Shown piece by piece: positions 43,181 through 52,160 of a stretch of DNA of 64,000 bases. The stretch lies in contig CAZYZX010000009.1 in NCBI GenBank assembly GCA_964652025.1, positions 62,001 through 126,000 on the forward strand, read 5' to 3'. The notes beneath the pieces were generated by a model, which saw only the letters and a program-made list of their open reading frames with translations, ran no database searches and was not told the origin of the DNA. The stretch comes from JAEXOD01 sp964652025 (GTDB lineage Bacteria > Bacteroidota > Ignavibacteria > Ignavibacteriales > Melioribacteraceae). A program made the translations under genes and the position numbers. How positions within the stretch are numbered: position 1 is the stretch's first letter; each line of letters begins with the position of its first letter.

Positions 43181-43236
43181 AAAAATAAAAAAAGCCTCGA
43201 TTTATAAACCAAAATTACTATAACAAAACGAGGCTT
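43181..43236 (-). terminator. Terminator of the rpoN-hslVU transcript
   Basis: On the minus strand AAGCCTCG (43229-43236) pairs with CGAGGCTT (43192-43199) across a 29-base loop, followed by a T-rich run. It lies between hslU and the phosphatase gene. Confidence 0.8.
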
Positions 43237-43249
43237 AAAAGTTAAAAAA

Positions 43250-44626
43250 TTATAAAATATATTTACTTAAATCTCTATTTTTAACAATTTTATTTAGTTT
43301 TTCTTTAACATACTCGCCCGTAATAACAATTTCATTTTCGGGCATTTTATCTGGTACTTCAAACAAAATATCATCAAGCAAAGTAGTTAAAATAGTATGC
43401 AACCTGCGCGCTCCAATATTTTCTACTTGTTCGTTAACAGCGGCAGCAATTTTAGCAATTTCTGCAATACTATCTTCATTAAAACTAATTTTAACATTTT
43501 CTGTTTCTAAAAGGGCTGTATATTGCTTTAATAAAGCGTTTTGGGGCAATGTTAAAATTTTAACAAAATCCTCTTCTGTTAAGCTTTTAAGCTCAACACG
43601 AATTGGAAATCTACCTTGAAGCTCTGGTATTAAATCCGATGGTTTAGAAATATGAAAAGCACCACTTGCAATAAAAAGTATATGGTCTGTTTTAACAACT
43701 CCATATTTTGTGTTAACAGTGCTTCCTTCTACAATAGGTAATAGGTCGCGTTGCACACCTTCTCGGCTTACATCAGGTCCGTGCCCTTTACCGCCAGAAC
43801 CAGCTATTTTATCAATTTCATCTATAAAAACAATACCCAAGTTTTGCACTCGTTTTAATGCCTCTTTTTGAACTGCTTCCATATCAATCAGTTTTTCGGT
43901 CTCTTCTTGAATAAATATTCTTCTCGCTTCTTTAATAGATGCTTTGCGCTTTTTCTTCTTTTTAGGCATTACGCTACTAACAATTTCTTGAATATTTATC
44001 CCCATGTCATCCATGCCAAAAGGACCTACCACTTGCATACCTACAGCTTGCTGCATAGTATCAAATTCTATAACACGATCGTCTAAATCCCCTTTTTTAA
44101 GTTTTTGGCGCATCCAATCCCGTGTTTTTTCGTTTTGATTTGCCTCTTCATTTGCAACATCTTTATCTTCTGCTGGATACCTTGGTAATGGCGGAATTAA
44201 AATATCTAAAATCCTATCTTCTGCAATTTGCTCTGCTTTAGCTTGCACCCCTTCTGCCATTTCAGAGCGCACCATGTTAACAGATAACTCCACCAAATCT
44301 CTTATCATAGATTCTACATCCCTACCAACGTAACCAACTTCTGTAAATTTGGATGCTTCTACTTTTATAAATGGGGCACCAGAAAGTTTTGCTAATCTAC
44401 GCGCAATTTCTGTTTTACCTACACCAGTTGGACCTATTAAAATAATATTATTGGGCATAATTTCTTCGCGCATCTTTTCATCCACTTGTTGCCTACGCCA
44501 TCTGTTGCGCAAAGCTATTGCTACCGCTCTTTTAGCATCACTTTGCCCTATAATATATTTATCTAACTCACTAACAATTTTTATGGGCGTTAAACTTTCC
44601 ATTAATTCTTCTAATTTGCTTTTCAT
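43250..44626 (-). CDS. hslU: HslU, ATPase subunit of the HslUV protease
   Basis: HslU is the AAA+ unfoldase that feeds HslV. Residues 1-60 hold the pore-entry region; Walker A is IGPTGVGKTE (about 67-76), and the pore motif is VGYVGRDVES. The intermediate I-domain is about 110-250. Walker B is IVFIDEIDKIAG, followed by the sensor and arginine-finger segments (LIPELQGRFPIRVEL, ENIGARRLHTI). The C-terminal tail SKYIL inserts into HslV to activate it. At 458 residues it is normal. It follows hslV by 12 bases. Confidence 0.97.
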   Translation of the reverse strand: MKSKLEELMESLTPIKIVSELDKYIIGQSDAKRAVAIALRNRWRRQQVDEKMREEIMPNNIILIGPTGVGKTEIARRLAKLSGAPFIKVEASKFTEVGYVGRDVESMIRDLVELSVNMVRSEMAEGVQAKAEQIAEDRILDILIPPLPRYPAEDKDVANEEANQNEKTRDWMRQKLKKGDLDDRVIEFDTMQQAVGMQVVGPFGMDDMGINIQEIVSSVMPKKKKKRKASIKEARRIFIQEETEKLIDMEAVQKEALKRVQNLGIVFIDEIDKIAGSGGKGHGPDVSREGVQRDLLPIVEGSTVNTKYGVVKTDHILFIASGAFHISKPSDLIPELQGRFPIRVELKSLTEEDFVKILTLPQNALLKQYTALLETENVKISFNEDSIAEIAKIAAAVNEQVENIGARRLHTILTTLLDDILFEVPDKMPENEIVITGEYVKEKLNKIVKNRDLSKYIL

Positions 44627-44638
44627 TTTATCTATCCT

Positions 44639-45181
44639 TTAATCTTTCTTTATAACTTCAGTTACTATTTTGTCATTTGTATAAATGCAAATATCACTTG
44701 CTGTTTTTAAACTTTCTTTTACAATTTCTTCTGCGCTTAAATTGCTATATTTTACAAGCATTTTTGCCGCTGCAAGCGCATACATGCCACCACTACCTAT
44801 TGCAATTATCTTATCATCGGGCTCTATAACATCGCCTGTTCCAGATACTATAAAAGCAGAATCAGCTGAGATTATGGCAAGCATTGCTTCTAACCTTCTT
44901 AAATATTTGTCTGTTCGCCAATCGGTAGCTAATTCTACAACGGCACGATTAACATTACCGCGATATTGTTCTAATTTCTCTTCAAATTTTCCTAAAAGTG
45001 TAAATGCATCTGCTGCTGCTCCCGCAAATCCACATAGCACTTTGCCATTATATAATTTTCTTATTTTCATGCTATTGTGCTTAACTACTGTGTTACCTAA
45101 TGTAACTTGTCCATCGCCACCTATTGCGGCTTCTCCATTGTGTATAACTCCAATTATTGTTGTGGAACGTATTTTCTCCAA
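44639..45181 (-). CDS. hslV: HslV, peptidase subunit of the HslUV protease
   Basis: HslV is a proteasome-like threonine peptidase. The conserved block is STTIIGVIHNGEAAIGGDGQ, then KVLCGFAGAAADAF and GTGDVIEPDD...AIGSGG. The longer ATG start at 45241 would add 20 basic residues and run 43 bases into the upstream gene. TTG 45181 gives MEKIRSTTII, normal for HslV, has AAAGGAG 8 bases upstream, and leaves 17 bases to the previous stop, so I chose it. The catalytic Thr would be exposed by removal of a short propeptide. It is co-transcribed with hslU. Confidence 0.93.
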   Translation of the reverse strand: MEKIRSTTIIGVIHNGEAAIGGDGQVTLGNTVVKHNSMKIRKLYNGKVLCGFAGAAADAFTLLGKFEEKLEQYRGNVNRAVVELATDWRTDKYLRRLEAMLAIISADSAFIVSGTGDVIEPDDKIIAIGSGGMYALAAAKMLVKYSNLSAEEIVKESLKTASDICIYTNDKIVTEVIKKD

Positions 45182-45198
45182 AACTTTCTCTCCTTTTA

Positions 45199-47043
45199 TT
45201 ATGGTAAATCTTTTTTTTCTTTTTGCCATTTTTCTACCCAATCCGTAAATATTGGGTCTACTGGCACTGCTATTATTTTGCCACCAAATCCCATAAATCT
45301 AAATACTAACATATTTAAATTTTCTGCTTTCAAATTATAAAGTTCGTTTTCGTTTACACTTAAATTATATTTTTTTGCTAACTCTATAGTTTTATCTATT
45401 AAGCCATTTTTTAACTTTTCCATTCTAACTACATTTTTTAACGAGTCCTTAACTTCTTCAAAAGGCTTTTCTATTCCTTTATCTTCCATTTCTTTCTTAC
45501 CAATCAATTTAAAAATCGAGTAGCCTTCCTCTAATTTAACAGGACCGTATATTTCGCCAACATTCATTTTCTCTGCTATTGCGCCAAGTTCCTTATAAAC
45601 TGTAGATGCAAAATAACCAAATTCTCCATTTGTTGCTTTTGTAGTTTCTCGTTTATTATATTTTTTTGCCAATTCCCTTATATCAACGCCCGCTTCTAAT
45701 TGTTTCATAATAATATCAATATCATCTAAATTATCGGTTAATATTTCTATAATATTAACCATTGTATTATTACCAGTTCCTTGTTTATGCTTATCATAGT
45801 AATCTTTAACGTCTTCATCTGTTACACTTAATTTTGCTACAAAATCATTTTTAGCAAGTTTAGATAAATAATTATCGCGCCACATATCTATTGAGCGTTT
45901 TACATCGGGTAAGTTTTGCAGCCCTTGTTTGTATCCTTCTCTTGCAAGAATTTCGTGCTCAATAAAACGTCTTACTCTACTTTGTAACTGGCTTCGCAAA
46001 GTATCTGCATTGGTTGTTAGTGCATCAAAACCTTCATAAAAAAATTCGTGTAAAAATTGTTTTACAGTAATAGGATTCTCTTCTAAACTAACAAAAATAG
46101 AATTTAAACTATCTTTAGTAAACGATTTTTCAATTTTTGTAAAATCTTCTGGTGTTAATGTAATTTTATTGTTATCTAATATTTTATCTTTCTCTTTTCG
46201 GTTTTTAACTGCATCAATTAATTTATCTGCTATACTCCAAAATATTAATCCATCTGTGCTTACTTTTTTATTAACAAACATTTTGTTAAAGTAATCGTTA
46301 TAAACACGGCTAAGCGCTCTATCTTCTACTAAAGTTTTCGCATTCCTAAATTCTTTTTGATATTCCTCACCATCTTTAAATTCTCGCGGCTTTTCGTATG
46401 TTAATCTAAATATATAATATTCATTGTTATATTCTATTGGTTTAGTATATTTACCCGGTGTTAAGCTAAAAATTGCATCTTCAATATCTTCTCGCATCAT
46501 TCCAAAAGTAACTTCAATAGGTCCTGGTTGGTAATTTTTATCTATTCGCTTGGCTAATAAAGAGTCAAAAGATATCCCTTTTTCCAAGCTACTATAAACA
46601 TTATTTATGTCGTTTAAATCTTTAGAAAAAATAAAATTTACATATAATATTCGTTTAATTTTAGCAGCAGCAAAAATAATTTTTCTTTCATCAACTTTAG
46701 CTTTATCTTTAATTTCTTTTTTAAATAAAGCATCTCGCACATACATTTTCTCAATTGCTTTAAATGTATATTTCATAATATCGGTACTATCTAAACCTTC
46801 ATCTTTTGCATAAGCTGCCCATAGTTTTTCTGCTACCATTGTATAAAATGCTTTTGCCCTAAATGCGGGTTCATCTTGTTTATTGTTTACAGAAAGTCGC
46901 GGTATTAATAAATATCTTTCCTCAAATTCGTTTGTTGTAAATTCATAATTATTAAGTTTTGCTAATACACCCGTTTTTTCTTGTGCTAAAATATTAAACC
47001 CTATTCCTAAAAATATAATAAGATAATACACCTTTTTTAACAT
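45199..47043 (-). CDS. Periplasmic parvulin-type peptidyl-prolyl isomerase (PpiC/SurA-like)
   Basis: The signal peptide is MLKKVYYLIIFLGIGFNILAQ. The N-terminal helical chaperone region (about 30-120) resembles SurA_N. A first, partial rotamase-like segment (about 125-220) is followed by a long helical linker. A clearer parvulin domain (about 420-515) contains VNIIEIL, GVDIRELAKKYNKRETTKATNGEFGYF, VGEIYGPVKLEEGYSIFKLIGK. It probably assists outer-membrane protein folding. ATG 47043, with GAGG 10 bases upstream, is preferred to ATG 47058, which lies against the previous stop. It precedes hslV by 17 bases. Confidence 0.83.
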   Translation of the reverse strand: MLKKVYYLIIFLGIGFNILAQEKTGVLAKLNNYEFTTNEFEERYLLIPRLSVNNKQDEPAFRAKAFYTMVAEKLWAAYAKDEGLDSTDIMKYTFKAIEKMYVRDALFKKEIKDKAKVDERKIIFAAAKIKRILYVNFIFSKDLNDINNVYSSLEKGISFDSLLAKRIDKNYQPGPIEVTFGMMREDIEDAIFSLTPGKYTKPIEYNNEYYIFRLTYEKPREFKDGEEYQKEFRNAKTLVEDRALSRVYNDYFNKMFVNKKVSTDGLIFWSIADKLIDAVKNRKEKDKILDNNKITLTPEDFTKIEKSFTKDSLNSIFVSLEENPITVKQFLHEFFYEGFDALTTNADTLRSQLQSRVRRFIEHEILAREGYKQGLQNLPDVKRSIDMWRDNYLSKLAKNDFVAKLSVTDEDVKDYYDKHKQGTGNNTMVNIIEILTDNLDDIDIIMKQLEAGVDIRELAKKYNKRETTKATNGEFGYFASTVYKELGAIAEKMNVGEIYGPVKLEEGYSIFKLIGKKEMEDKGIEKPFEEVKDSLKNVVRMEKLKNGLIDKTIELAKKYNLSVNENELYNLKAENLNMLVFRFMGFGGKIIAVPVDPIFTDWVEKWQKEKKDLP

Positions 47044-47058
47044 TATTACTATCCTCAT

Positions 47059-47682
47059 TTATCTTTTTCTAAACCTAATTGGGAAAATAGCTGGAACCTT
47101 TTTTTTATAATTTACATAACTTTCACCATATTTAACAACTAATTTCTTTTCTTCAAAATATGCCCCAATAAAAAAGTATAAAGTAATACATATAAATAAA
47201 ACCAAATAAAACAGATCCATGTATGGACGTAATCCCAAAAATAAAATAGAAAATAAATATATAGGATGCCGCGATACCGAAAATATACCCGACGTCCTTA
47301 GCTCATCTTTCTCATCAAAATCGTTTAAATTATATTTACCATCTACATATCTTTTTATTTGAGATATACCCAAAAATTCTTTCCCATTTATCTTAAATGC
47401 AGTATATATTAATCCAAACAAACTTAAATATTGCAAAGCCAATATAATTAAATCGTATGGGAATTGTAAGTCGTAAATTATTACATCGGGTTTGGGCATT
47501 AAATAATAAACAGCTAAAAATAATATTGTGGAAATAATTACGTAAAATGCCCTATAAAAAGCTATTTTATATCCAATTGTTTCTACAAGTTTTTTTTTAA
47601 ACCACAGCGAAGCAAGCAAAGAATGAGTAACAGCAAATAAGGCAAATAACAAAACAATTAGCAAAACATCAACAAAAATCAT
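47059..47682 (-). CDS. ICMT/NnrU-like integral membrane methyltransferase
   Basis: A 207-residue protein with five or six hydrophobic segments. The C-terminal half has the SAM-binding signature of the isoprenylcysteine carboxyl methyltransferase/PEMT-like family: RTSGIFSVSRHPIYLFSILFLG, then FFIGAYFEEKKLVVKYGESYVNYKKKVPAIFP with the conserved RHP, EE and Y-x2-Y features. The substrate is unknown; relatives methylate prenylcysteine, phospholipids or small thiols. It overlaps the end of rpoN by 4 bases. Confidence 0.75.
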   Translation of the reverse strand: MIFVDVLLIVLLFALFAVTHSLLASLWFKKKLVETIGYKIAFYRAFYVIISTILFLAVYYLMPKPDVIIYDLQFPYDLIILALQYLSLFGLIYTAFKINGKEFLGISQIKRYVDGKYNLNDFDEKDELRTSGIFSVSRHPIYLFSILFLGLRPYMDLFYLVLFICITLYFFIGAYFEEKKLVVKYGESYVNYKKKVPAIFPIRFRKR

Positions 47683-49130
47683 AATTCTTTTCTAAGCCTT
47701 GCTACTGGTATTTTTAATTGTTCGCGATATTTTGCCACTGTTCTTCTCGCTATATGTATCCCTTTTTCCTGTAACATGCTTGCTATTTTATCATCACTAT
47801 ATGGGTCGTCTTTGGATTCACTATCAATAATATCTTTTATTAATTCCCTAATATGCCTATTGCTAATTTCTTCTCCATTATCTGTGGAAAGCCCTTCGCT
47901 AAAAAAGAATTTTAACTCGTGTATTCCTTGCGGACTTTGAACATATTTGCCATTAACTACCCTACTAATTGTAGAAATATCCATATTAATTTCATCAGCA
48001 ATATCTTTGTATATCATTGGTCTTAAGGCTTTTGGTCCCAATTCAAAAAAATCTTGTTGCTTTTCTACAATTGTGCGCATAATTTTTAGCAACGTTTGCC
48101 GTCTTTGTTCAATAGAGGCTAAAAACCATTTTGCGCTTTCATATTTTTCTCGTAAAAATTTATGCGCTTCTTTATCGCGCTCTGTTAAGTTTCTTTTTCG
48201 TTTATTACTATTAATAAAATCTAAATAAGTTCTGCTTAAAGTAACAGATGTACCATATTTATCGTTTAAAGAAACAATATAATTGCCATCAACTTTTTCT
48301 ACAATAAAATCTGGCGTAATTTGATTTGCGTTTTCATTTAATATATTCCCCTCGCCCGGTTTTGGGTCTAACTTTTGTATTATTTCTAAAGTGGCTCTTA
48401 AAGATTCTGTTGTTAAGTTTAACCCTTTCTTAATATTATCAAATTTTTTGTTAAAAAAGTCGTTGTAATACTCTGTTAAAACTTGTTTTGCCAAATACTT
48501 AAAGTATGGGTCAAAATCGTAAACATCTAATTGTATTAATAAACACTCTTGCAAGGTACGTGCAGCAACTCCAACCGGTTCTAATCTCTGTATCTTTTTT
48601 AACACTTCTTCCGCTTTTTCTAAAGTTATGTTATAATCTTCAAACATATTTAATTCATCAACAAGCTTCTTTAAATCTTGCTTAAAATAACCAGAGTTAT
48701 CTAAGTTTTGAATAATAAGTTCTCCAATAGCATATTCTTCTTCATTAAGGTCTAACATTCTAAGCTGCTGTATTAAACTATCTGCCAAAGAAACCCGTAC
48801 TGGTGCAATTGGCTGTATACGTTCTTCTTCTTGTGATTGCCCATAACTATAGTCATCTATCATCTCATCGTTCATAAAGTCTTCTATTCCAAACTCCTCT
48901 TGCTCGTAGTCATATTCATCTTCCTTTTCTGCTTCTTCACCGTCTTCCAATTCTGCTAATTCTAATTCTGGTTCTTCATCTAATGTTTCTTCCAAAAAAG
49001 GATTTTGCTCTATTTCTGCCTTAATTCTCTGTTCTAATGATAAAGTATTTAACTGCAATAACTTTTGATATTGTATTTGCTGGGGCGATAGTTTTTGCTG
49101 TAATCCTAACTTTAAGTTTATAGATAACAT
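47679..49130 (-). CDS. rpoN: RNA polymerase sigma-54 factor
   Basis: Region I is Gln/Leu-rich (LGLQQKLSPQQIQYQKLLQLNTLSLEQRI), binding the activator and the -12 element. An acidic linker (about 45-100) is followed by the core-binding domain (about 105-290). The DNA-binding C-terminus includes DISTISRVVNGKYVQ and the diagnostic RpoN box ARRTVAKYRE near the end. At 483 residues it is normal. It overlaps the DUF3109 gene by 1 base and the methyltransferase by 4. No sigma-54 activator with an AAA+ domain is in the window. Confidence 0.97.
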   Translation of the reverse strand: MLSINLKLGLQQKLSPQQIQYQKLLQLNTLSLEQRIKAEIEQNPFLEETLDEEPELELAELEDGEEAEKEDEYDYEQEEFGIEDFMNDEMIDDYSYGQSQEEERIQPIAPVRVSLADSLIQQLRMLDLNEEEYAIGELIIQNLDNSGYFKQDLKKLVDELNMFEDYNITLEKAEEVLKKIQRLEPVGVAARTLQECLLIQLDVYDFDPYFKYLAKQVLTEYYNDFFNKKFDNIKKGLNLTTESLRATLEIIQKLDPKPGEGNILNENANQITPDFIVEKVDGNYIVSLNDKYGTSVTLSRTYLDFINSNKRKRNLTERDKEAHKFLREKYESAKWFLASIEQRRQTLLKIMRTIVEKQQDFFELGPKALRPMIYKDIADEINMDISTISRVVNGKYVQSPQGIHELKFFFSEGLSTDNGEEISNRHIRELIKDIIDSESKDDPYSDDKIASMLQEKGIHIARRTVAKYREQLKIPVARLRKEL

Positions 49131-49696
49131 TATTCACCTCGTCCTTCAATTAATTTATTGTACCATTTTTTACCATAAAGTCTTATTAATGCATCTTTGC
49201 AAAACTCTGCAATGCTTAAATTTGTTTTTACACCCAACAACAAAGCATCGCGGCACTCGCTATATCTTTCAAATTTTAATATATCTTGCCCAAATTTATT
49301 TACTCTTATTGGAAATAAATGACACGATATCGGTTTTCTATAATCTATTTTACCATCTAAATATGCTTTCTCTATACCACATTTTGCTATATCACCATCA
49401 TAGTAAACAAAAACACAATCCTTATTGTTTACGCTTTTGGTCATAAATAAATCTTGTTCTCTATCCCAAAACCCTTCTTTTTTTATTATTTCTTTACTAT
49501 AATCTGGTATATAATCAAGTATTACATCTAAATATTTTTCTATTATTTCAACTTCTTCCTTTGTAATTGGAGCACCATATTCACTTTCTAACGTGCAGCA
49601 AGCCCCTTTACATTTATTTAAATCACAAGTAAAGGTTACTTCTAATATTTCCTTGTTTACTAATTTACCTTCTATTTCTATAAATTTACTTTTCAT
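49130..49696 (-). CDS. DUF3109 family protein (cysteine-rich, YkgJ-like)
   Basis: The protein has 188 residues with conserved cysteines in FTCDLNKCKGACC, then SEYGAPITKEEVEII, AKCGIEKAY and ISCHLFPIRV. This is the DUF3109 pattern, related to the zinc/iron-chelating YkgJ group. The cysteines may bind iron, zinc or an Fe-S cluster; no function is established. It is the first gene before rpoN. Confidence 0.85.
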   Translation of the reverse strand: MKSKFIEIEGKLVNKEILEVTFTCDLNKCKGACCTLESEYGAPITKEEVEIIEKYLDVILDYIPDYSKEIIKKEGFWDREQDLFMTKSVNNKDCVFVYYDGDIAKCGIEKAYLDGKIDYRKPISCHLFPIRVNKFGQDILKFERYSECRDALLLGVKTNLSIAEFCKDALIRLYGKKWYNKLIEGRGE

Positions 49697-49723
49697 GTTC
49701 CCTTAAATAAAATTGGAATAATT

Positions 49724-49742
49724 TTTGTTACAAAATAACAAA
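49724..49742. repeat. Small palindrome upstream of the DUF3109-rpoN operon
   Basis: TTTGTTA, 5 bases, TAACAAA form a perfect 7-bp inverted repeat within the 104-base gap, 28 bases before the DUF3109 start. It is a possible operator. On the minus strand it includes TTGTTATTTTG, the same string as at the -10 of the trp promoter. Confidence 0.3.
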
Positions 49743-49800
49743 TTTTTATTTAATATTAAAGAGGAATTTAATTTGGTATTTATTTAATTTAGAATTGATT

Positions 49801-50463
49801 TTAATCTTGTAAATAAATTTCTTCTGTTATTATAACTTCTCTTTTATCTACATTAAAATCAATTGCATCAGAGTGTTTTGCAAATAACACCATTGGAATT
49901 GTTGCAAATAAAATCTTTAAATCTAAAATTAAGCTTTGATTATTTGCATAATAAAGGTCGTTTTCTATTAGGTTATTAATCCCTTTTAATCTGTTGCCAT
50001 AAATTTGCCAATAACCTGTTAAACCTGGTCTAAAATTTATTTCATTTCTTTTATTATATGCATCAATATCATATTTTTTTATTAATAACAAATCATCTAT
50101 TGTTAATGGTCTTGGTCCTATTAAGGACATATCCCCCTTTAACACATTTATTAACTGCGGCAGCTCATCAAGCCCCGTATGACGCAAAAAACTACCAAAA
50201 GGAATTAAATGCTTCTTTAAATCCATTTTAATTAATGGATTTTTAACTGTACTTATTGAATTAGAATATAATGTTTTTAACTTTATTACCTTAAATTGCT
50301 TTTTTTCTAAAGTTAAAGCTCTATATTGTGAATAAAATGGAAATTCTTTTGATTGTATAAATATAATTAACGCAAACAATAAAATAACAGGCGCAAATAT
50401 TACTAATAATATTGCAGAAAAAATGATATCAATTAGTCTTTTAGTTATATTTTTTATTTGCAT
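49801..50463 (-). CDS. Bacterial sugar transferase (polyprenyl-phosphate glycosyl-1-phosphate transferase)
   Basis: An N-terminal membrane hairpin (about 12-35, IDIIFSAILLVIFAPVILLF) is followed by the catalytic core. That core includes YSQYRALTLEKKQFKVIKLKT, RHTGLDELPQLINVLKGDMSLIGPRP and FRPGLTGYWQIYGNR. The family transfers a sugar 1-phosphate to undecaprenyl phosphate to start a surface glycan. It is a short, monotopic type without the large multi-membrane N-terminus. No glycosyltransferase cluster is nearby. Confidence 0.9.
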   Translation of the reverse strand: MQIKNITKRLIDIIFSAILLVIFAPVILLFALIIFIQSKEFPFYSQYRALTLEKKQFKVIKLKTLYSNSISTVKNPLIKMDLKKHLIPFGSFLRHTGLDELPQLINVLKGDMSLIGPRPLTIDDLLLIKKYDIDAYNKRNEINFRPGLTGYWQIYGNRLKGINNLIENDLYYANNQSLILDLKILFATIPMVLFAKHSDAIDFNVDKREVIITEEIYLQD

Positions 50464-50575
50464 TAACTATTTCTAAATACTTTTAATTAATATTACAAAA
50501 TTACTTTTAATTTAATTATATATTATTAAAAAATCAAAAAATTTTTTTTAGTTTTTTTTAAAATTTAAACAATTT

Positions 50576-51769
50576 TTACATAAAAACAAGTTCAACACAA
50601 GTGCCTTCATTCTTTTTACTATTAATTTTTATTTCAATATTATTTAGCTCGCAATATTTTTTAGATAAAGGCAACCCTAAACCATTTCCATCATAAGTTC
50701 GTGTATACCCTTTATCTTCTTGGTTAAATGGTTTAAATATCTCGGGCAAATATTCCTCGCTAATTCCAATTCCTGTATCACATATTTTAAGCACTTGCTT
50801 TTCACTATTAATAACAATGTTTATTTGACCATTTTCAGTAAACTTATATGCATTATCTATTAAATTTATAATAATTTGTTCAAAAGAATATTGGTCTAAT
50901 TGCTTTAATATTTCTCCTTCAAACTGTTTTACTAAAACTAATCCCTTCATTTTAATCTTATGTTCAAAGTTCTTAAGAACATTTTCTACAGCCGTATTTA
51001 CGTTTACAGTCTCAAATTTTGGGGTGTAGGTGCCAATTTGCACTTCAGACATATTTAATATTAATTCCACAGTTCTTATAATTCTTTCGCTACTTTGGTT
51101 TATTCTCTCAAAATCTGTAATTAAATCACCAATACCGCGGTCTTCTAATTCCATTTTAAGAATTGATAGCGAGGTCATAATACCATTAAGTGGTGTTCTT
51201 ATTTCGTGGGAAATTTGTGCTAAAAATTGGGATTTTAATCTGTCAGAGCTTTCTGCCTTTTCTTTAGCAATATTTAATTCTTCTATAGTTTGTTTAAGCT
51301 TTTCTGTTCTTTCAATAACTAATCTTTCTAAATTTTCTTTATACTCTCTATTTTCTCTTAATAGCTCGCGCTTTTCTAAAGCCCTAAATACTGTTAACTC
51401 TAAATCATCAAAATTTAAAATTGGCTTTTGGATAAATTCCCATGCACCATAATTCATTGCTAATACAGCATCTTTAATAACACCAGTACCCGATACTACA
51501 ATAATTGGTGTTTCAGGGTCTTTTTTCGCAATATTTGATATAACTACATGCCCTCCAATACCTGGCATGTGTAAATCTACTAAAACTATATCTGGGTTAA
51601 AGCTTTCAAATATCCTTAATCCTTCTTCTCCGTTATTAGCTGTTACTACTTCGCTATCATGGTCTTCAAATAAATACTTTAAGCTATTGCATAATCCTAT
51701 ATCATCATCAATTATTAAAACCTTTACACCCTTTAAATCTCCAAATTTTACTTTACTAAACATAGTCAT
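50576..51769 (-). CDS. Receiver-histidine kinase hybrid protein
   Basis: The receiver domain (about 14-130) has the acidic DDD, phospho-acceptor Asp65 in IVLVDLHMPG and Lys in IQKP. A coiled coil (about 130-180, NLERLVIERTEKLKQT) leads to HisKA with His188 in AQISHEIRTPLNG. HATPase_c (about 280-397) has LIDNAYKF, DTGIGI and GNGLGLPLSK. REC-HisKA-HATPase proteins are typical phosphorelay intermediates whose kinase is set by an upstream phospho-donor. It is the last of three signalling genes, 11 bases after a REC-only gene. Confidence 0.9.
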   Translation of the reverse strand: MTMFSKVKFGDLKGVKVLIIDDDIGLCNSLKYLFEDHDSEVVTANNGEEGLRIFESFNPDIVLVDLHMPGIGGHVVISNIAKKDPETPIIVVSGTGVIKDAVLAMNYGAWEFIQKPILNFDDLELTVFRALEKRELLRENREYKENLERLVIERTEKLKQTIEELNIAKEKAESSDRLKSQFLAQISHEIRTPLNGIMTSLSILKMELEDRGIGDLITDFERINQSSERIIRTVELILNMSEVQIGTYTPKFETVNVNTAVENVLKNFEHKIKMKGLVLVKQFEGEILKQLDQYSFEQIIINLIDNAYKFTENGQINIVINSEKQVLKICDTGIGISEEYLPEIFKPFNQEDKGYTRTYDGNGLGLPLSKKYCELNNIEIKINSKKNEGTCVELVFM

Positions 51770-51780
51770 ATTTTTTATTA

Positions 51781-52158
51781 TTATATATTTTCTAACTTCT
51801 TTACAATTCTATTTTTTAATGTTTGCATATCTTCTACAGGTTTATAAAATATATCTTCTTCACTTACGGAAAACTTTTTAATTTCATCGTTTATACTATA
51901 ATTTGAACTACCCGTATAAATAATACATTTTAAGTTTGGGCAAAGTTTTTTTGCTTCTGTAATAAATTCTTCACCATTTATGCCGGGTAATCTTAAATCT
52001 ACTATTGCAGCATCACAACAATTTTTACTTAAATATTCTAATGCTGCTTCACCCATCGAAAAAGAGAAACACTCAAAACCCTCATCTTCAAAATATAACT
52101 GAAGGTTAAACCTTAAGGTATCGTCATCATCTAATATTAATAATTTTTTCCCTTCCAT
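51781..52158 (-). CDS. Stand-alone response regulator receiver domain
   Basis: This 125-residue CheY-like domain has acidic residues in LLILDDDD, phospho-acceptor Asp54 in AAIVDLRLPG, Thr in IIYTGSS and Lys in FYKPVED. It has no output domain. It lies 2 bases after the large membrane histidine kinase and before the REC-kinase hybrid, so it may carry phosphate from one to the other. Confidence 0.88.
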   Translation of the reverse strand: MEGKKLLILDDDDTLRFNLQLYFEDEGFECFSFSMGEAALEYLSKNCCDAAIVDLRLPGINGEEFITEAKKLCPNLKCIIYTGSSNYSINDEIKKFSVSEEDIFYKPVEDMQTLKNRIVKKLENI

Positions 52159-52160
52159 AG

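Noticed and set aside
44685..45248. 187-codon plus-strand open frame over hslV
   Set aside because: It is antisense to the well-conserved hslV; the composition is low-complexity and hydrophobic.
50520..50575. A/T-rich potential hairpin before the receiver-kinase end
   Set aside because: It consists only of A and T runs that can pair in many registers; no defined stem could be supported.
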